A DNA stretch of 64,000 nucleotides from contig NZ_JAUCCU010000001.1 of NCBI RefSeq assembly GCF_034675845.1, forward strand, positions 682,001-746,000, written 5' to 3'. The notes below the pieces were generated by a model. The model had not been told where the DNA came from. It ran no database searches and was given only the letters and a program-made list of their open reading frames with translations. The stretch's first letter is position 1. Each line of letters opens with the position of its first letter. This document shows positions 61,202 through 64,000 of this stretch, one piece after another. Made by a program: the position numbers and the translations under genes. Source of the DNA: Castellaniella sp. (lineage in GTDB: Bacteria > Pseudomonadota > Gammaproteobacteria > Burkholderiales > Burkholderiaceae_B).

Positions 61202-63460
61202 TTAGAAGACATGCCGGTCGCGACGACGGGCCAGGCCGCGCTGCAGCCAGGCAATGACCGCCCCGCGCATGCGGTGCTTCCATTTGTCCCAACCGGTCGG
61301 GTTATTGATGATGCTGGCTTTATAAAACGATGGACACAGCACCGCAGCATGGGCGACCTCGCCGCAATGACCGCACCCCACGCAGCTATCCTCGACTGCC
61401 GTGATGGGCTCTTGGCGCAGCGGATCGGGATTATCCTTGATGGTGAGCGACGGACAGCCCGACAAGCGAATGCAGGAGTGATCGCCGGTACATGTGTCAG
61501 GATCGACCCCGAAGCGTTCACGCACGACTCGTTTGCCCTCGGCAATGGCTTTGCGCCGCAGCGGTTTTTCACGCCGCTGGAGATTGAGCATGCATTCGCT
61601 TTGGGCGATCAACACCTTGGGGCCATGTGAGAGCGTGGTCAGAGCCTCGCGCAGCGCGCGCGTCATGGCCTTGGTATCGTAGGTGCGCCGGATCGTACGC
61701 ACCCACTTCACCCCCACGCCGCGCACGGCGTCCTCGATTTCGTGGCCGGTGCTGCGGGTCGGATTGACGGTATTGTGCGTGGAAAGTATGTCCTGCCCGC
61801 CGGTGGCGGCGGTGTAGTTGTTGTCCACGATAATGGTCAGGTTATCGCTTTGGTTGAACACCGAGTTGGCCACGCCGCTGGTCAGGCCGTTATGCCAGAA
61901 CCCGCCATCCCCCATGATGGAAATGGCGCGGCGATTGGCGGGTGTACTGCCCGGCGCGACATTCAGGGCCGATGCGCTGGCCCCACCCAGACCATAGCCC
62001 ATGGTGGTATTGCCCAGGTCGAAAGGCGGCAGGATGGAAAACAGCTGGCAACCAATATCGGCGCTGATGTGATGCACCCCCAATTCGCGTTCAACCAGTC
62101 GGATGGCAGAGAAAATAGGCCGCTCCGGACATCCGGTACATAGCCCAGGCGGGCGTGGATACACGGTTTCGCTAAGCGGCGGCAGCTCTTGCCCGGGGGG
62201 AACCTCGGCGACCGCCGTCACTTCGATAGCGGCAGTGGTTTCGACCGCCGCCACGGCTGCAACAGCGACTGCTGCTTCCGTGGATTCTGTCACGACCGGC
62301 AGTGGCGCATCAGGGGTAACTTCGGGCAAGGCCCAACCGTGCTGTTCCAGAAAAGCCTTCAGTCCGACGCGCACAACGGCGGTCGTGTATTCACCCGCCA
62401 TCGGCAGCACATCCTTACCGTGCAGGCGGATATCCAGATGACGCTGCAGCACGATCGAAGCAACATTTTGTTCGATAAAGTTTGGCTGCCCTTCTTCCAG
62501 AATCAGCAGGGCTTTCTTGTCCTGGCAGAAGCGTTCGAATTCGTCTTCAATCAAGGGGTAGGCCACGTTCATGACATACAGGGGAATCTTCGATTCACCG
62601 TATACGTCTGCCAAACCCAGGCGCTGCAGTGCGCGGATCACGGTGTTATAAAGCCCGCCTTGCAGGGCTATGCCAACATCCGCCACCTTTTCGGAGAAAA
62701 ACTCATTGAGCTGGCGATCCTGGACGAAGCGCACGGCAGCAGGCCAGCGTTCTTCGATTTTTTCTTTTTCGTGCACAAAGCTGGCCGGGGGCAACACAAT
62801 GCGATTGACATCCCGCACGGGGTTTTCCAGCGCATCGCGCACGGAAAATGCGGGGGCCTGATTGTCGGACGCAATGAACTGCCCATGCAAGTGGCAAGAA
62901 CGGATACGCACCTGCAGCATGACCGGCGTGTGGCTGGCCTCGGACAGATCAAAACCATCCTTGACCGCCTGTACGATACAAGGCAGATTCGGGCGCGGAT
63001 CGAGCAGCCAGATCTGGGATTTCATGGCAAAGGCGTGGCTGCGCTCTTGCATGATCGAAGAACCTTCACCGTAATCTTCGCCGACGATCACCAGCGCACC
63101 GCCTGTAACCCCGCCCGAGGCCAGGTTCGCTAGCGCATCGGAAGCCACGTTGGTGCCGACCGTGGCCTTGAAGGTGACTGCGCCGCGCAGGGGATAGTTG
63201 ACGGATGCCGACAGGGTTGCCGCCGCCGTGGCCTCGCTGGCGCTGTTCTCGAAGCGTATGCCGTATTCCGCCAGAATGTCCTGCGCATCCGCGAGAACAT
63301 CCATCAAGTGCGAAATCGGCGCCCCCTGATAGCCTGCGATATAGCCCACCCCGGATTCCAGCAGCGCTTTGGTGATCGCGAGAATGCCCTCACCACGAAA
63401 GACTTCTCCCGCTGGCAATCGTAGCTTCTTGACTTCATTGACAAATGATCGTTCGGCCAT
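61202..63460 (-). CDS. iorA: Indolepyruvate ferredoxin oxidoreductase, alpha-type subunit
   Basis: 752 residues. N-terminal pyrimidine domain (GYQGAPISHLMDVL, about 40-54), transketolase-C-like domain, then an Ala/Val/Thr/Glu-rich linker (about 381-432). The TPP domain begins LCTGCPERPIFSAI (Cys441, Cys444) and has GDGGFWHNGL...DNNYTAATGGQ. The C-terminus carries an iron-sulfur ferredoxin-like region (CTGDHSCIRLSGCPS, CVGCGHCGEVAHAAVLCPS). First gene of the locus, divergent from a MarR gene. Oxidatively decarboxylates an aryl-2-oxoacid to aryl-CoA. Confidence 0.9.
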   Translation of the reverse strand: MAERSFVNEVKKLRLPAGEVFRGEGILAITKALLESGVGYIAGYQGAPISHLMDVLADAQDILAEYGIRFENSASEATAAATLSASVNYPLRGAVTFKATVGTNVASDALANLASGGVTGGALVIVGEDYGEGSSIMQERSHAFAMKSQIWLLDPRPNLPCIVQAVKDGFDLSEASHTPVMLQVRIRSCHLHGQFIASDNQAPAFSVRDALENPVRDVNRIVLPPASFVHEKEKIEERWPAAVRFVQDRQLNEFFSEKVADVGIALQGGLYNTVIRALQRLGLADVYGESKIPLYVMNVAYPLIEDEFERFCQDKKALLILEEGQPNFIEQNVASIVLQRHLDIRLHGKDVLPMAGEYTTAVVRVGLKAFLEQHGWALPEVTPDAPLPVVTESTEAAVAVAAVAAVETTAAIEVTAVAEVPPGQELPPLSETVYPRPPGLCTGCPERPIFSAIRLVERELGVHHISADIGCQLFSILPPFDLGNTTMGYGLGGASASALNVAPGSTPANRRAISIMGDGGFWHNGLTSGVANSVFNQSDNLTIIVDNNYTAATGGQDILSTHNTVNPTRSTGHEIEDAVRGVGVKWVRTIRRTYDTKAMTRALREALTTLSHGPKVLIAQSECMLNLQRREKPLRRKAIAEGKRVVRERFGVDPDTCTGDHSCIRLSGCPSLTIKDNPDPLRQEPITAVEDSCVGCGHCGEVAHAAVLCPSFYKASIINNPTGWDKWKHRMRGAVIAWLQRGLARRRDRHVF

Positions 63461-63624
63461 TGTCTCGCTCCAGAATCATGAATTCGCCGCCTCTTCCGGG
63501 CAAATCTTGGAGCAAATTATAGTTTACGACTGAATCTATTCATTATCATGATTTACCCTAAGCCCATGTCCGGTAATCATCGGACAGGCATAGAATGGCA
63601 GCCACGACTGACAGTAGGATACAG
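63461..63624. promoter_or_regulatory. Divergent control region between iorA and the second MarR gene
   Basis: 164 bp, AT-rich in its middle. Contains the palindrome ATCATGAT (63545-63552, within TTATCATGATTTA) and a related AATCATGAATT near 63474-63484. Such paired sites between divergent MarR and structural genes are typical autoregulatory operators. The role is inferred from position. Confidence 0.45.
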
Positions 63625-64000
63625 ATGTCACACGCTACGGAACCCAGCCCTTCTCCCACTCGATTCATCGATGGCTATCTGCCCGCCCTGCTGGCGCTGG
63701 CCAGCCAACTGATTTCGGGAGAATTTCACGAGGTGGTCCGCCAACACGGTTTTTCAGTCACTGAATGGCGCGTCATGGCATCTCTGGCTGATGGCAACCT
63801 CATCAGCATCGGCGACCTGGCCCAGGTTACCGTCACCAAACAGCCTACCATCACCCGCCTACTGGACCGCATGGAATCAAAGCACCAGATTGAACGGCTG
63901 CCCCACCCTAGTGATCGGCGCATCACCCTGGTTCGGATCACGCCCCAGGGGACTACCATGATCAAACATCTGATCGGGCTGGCCCGCGAACACGAAAGCC
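63625..64000 (+). CDS. MarR-family transcriptional regulator (partial, runs off the window)
   Basis: 125 complete codons from ATG 63625 to the right edge. Winged helix: GFSVTEWRVMASLADGNLIS, IGDLAQVTVTKQPTITRLLD and the wing HPSDRRITLVRITPQG. Divergent from iorA. It resembles classical MarR regulators of aromatic pathways more than the internal MarR at 49180; two MarR genes in one locus is also the pattern of the Variovorax iad region. The C-terminal dimerisation helix is outside the window. Confidence 0.9.
   Translation, partial: MSHATEPSPSPTRFIDGYLPALLALASQLISGEFHEVVRQHGFSVTEWRVMASLADGNLISIGDLAQVTVTKQPTITRLLDRMESKHQIERLPHPSDRRITLVRITPQGTTMIKHLIGLAREHES

Noticed and set aside
39811..63460. 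Anthranilate 1,2-dioxygenase or catechol route
   Set aside because: No Rieske oxygenase or ring-cleavage dioxygenase gene is present; the locus uses CoA esters.
1..64000. CRISPR array
   Set aside because: No regularly spaced direct repeats of 24-40 bp with unique spacers and no cas genes were seen.

Overview
The window is about 64 kb of a betaproteobacterial chromosome. The gene order grpE-dnaK-dnaJ beside hemH, hrcA divergent from nadK, then recN, fur (divergent from bamE), dapB and murB, with high-GC coding sequence and dense catabolic and HAAT-type ABC-transport genes, fits Alcaligenaceae (Bordetella / Achromobacter / Castellaniella / Alcaligenes relatives). I cannot fix the genus from sequence alone.

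Layout. (1) 1-418: end of an unidentified gene, an N-terminal scrap of a P4-type integrase and a cluster of five ATGGCCCC repeats, probably an old integration scar. (2) 419-4365: icd, a DUF1841 gene, and a MoxR ATPase plus CoxE-like VWA pair. (3) 4397-17515: a nitrogen-compound catabolic block. It holds an M81 (MlrC-like) protein, an M20 N-carbamoyl-amino-acid hydrolase, a complete branched-chain-type ABC transporter, an omega-amino-acid:pyruvate aminotransferase, a MocR and a LysR regulator, and a CoA-acylating (methyl)malonate-semialdehyde dehydrogenase. Together these would take an N-carbamoyl beta-amino acid to acetyl-CoA. (4) 17682-32726: conserved chromosome with an M16 peptidase, the heat-shock genes with two sigma-32-type promoters, hemH, hrcA, nadK, recN, fur, bamE, dapB, murB and tRNA-Gly(GCC). 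(5) 32794-36346: an accessory patch after the tRNA. It has one intact DUF1778/GNAT toxin-antitoxin pair, one intact YefM/YoeB pair, decayed AbiEi/AbiEii genes and a decayed ParD-like antitoxin. (6) 36347-39748: E1alpha, E1beta and E2 of a 2-oxoacid (acetoin/pyruvate type) dehydrogenase complex. (7) 39811-63460, all on the minus strand: a 24-kb aromatic-degradation locus whose far (right) end faces a divergent MarR gene at 63625 and which carries a second MarR gene internally at 49180-49761.

The 24-kb locus is the most interesting part. It combines a two-component flavin monooxygenase with an SDR (like indole iif and auxin iad loci), a cyclase-family protein with the isatin-hydrolase/KynB metal motif, an indolepyruvate-ferredoxin-oxidoreductase pair, a thiolase-fold protein lacking the nucleophilic Cys beside a DUF35-SDR fusion, an acyl-CoA ligase, a high-affinity ABC importer, and a 2-aminobenzoyl-CoA monooxygenase/reductase with beta-oxidation-like enzymes. 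I propose that these form one route: indole-3-acetate -> 3-hydroxy-2-oxindole-3-acetate (dioxindole-3-acetate) -> its CoA thioester -> retro-aldol to isatin + acetyl-CoA -> isatinate (2-aminophenylglyoxylate) -> oxidative decarboxylation to 2-aminobenzoyl-CoA -> ring hydroxylation/reduction -> central metabolism. The families are seen directly; assembling them into this pathway is inference. An alternative is that the ligase activates free anthranilate. No anthranilate dioxygenase is present.
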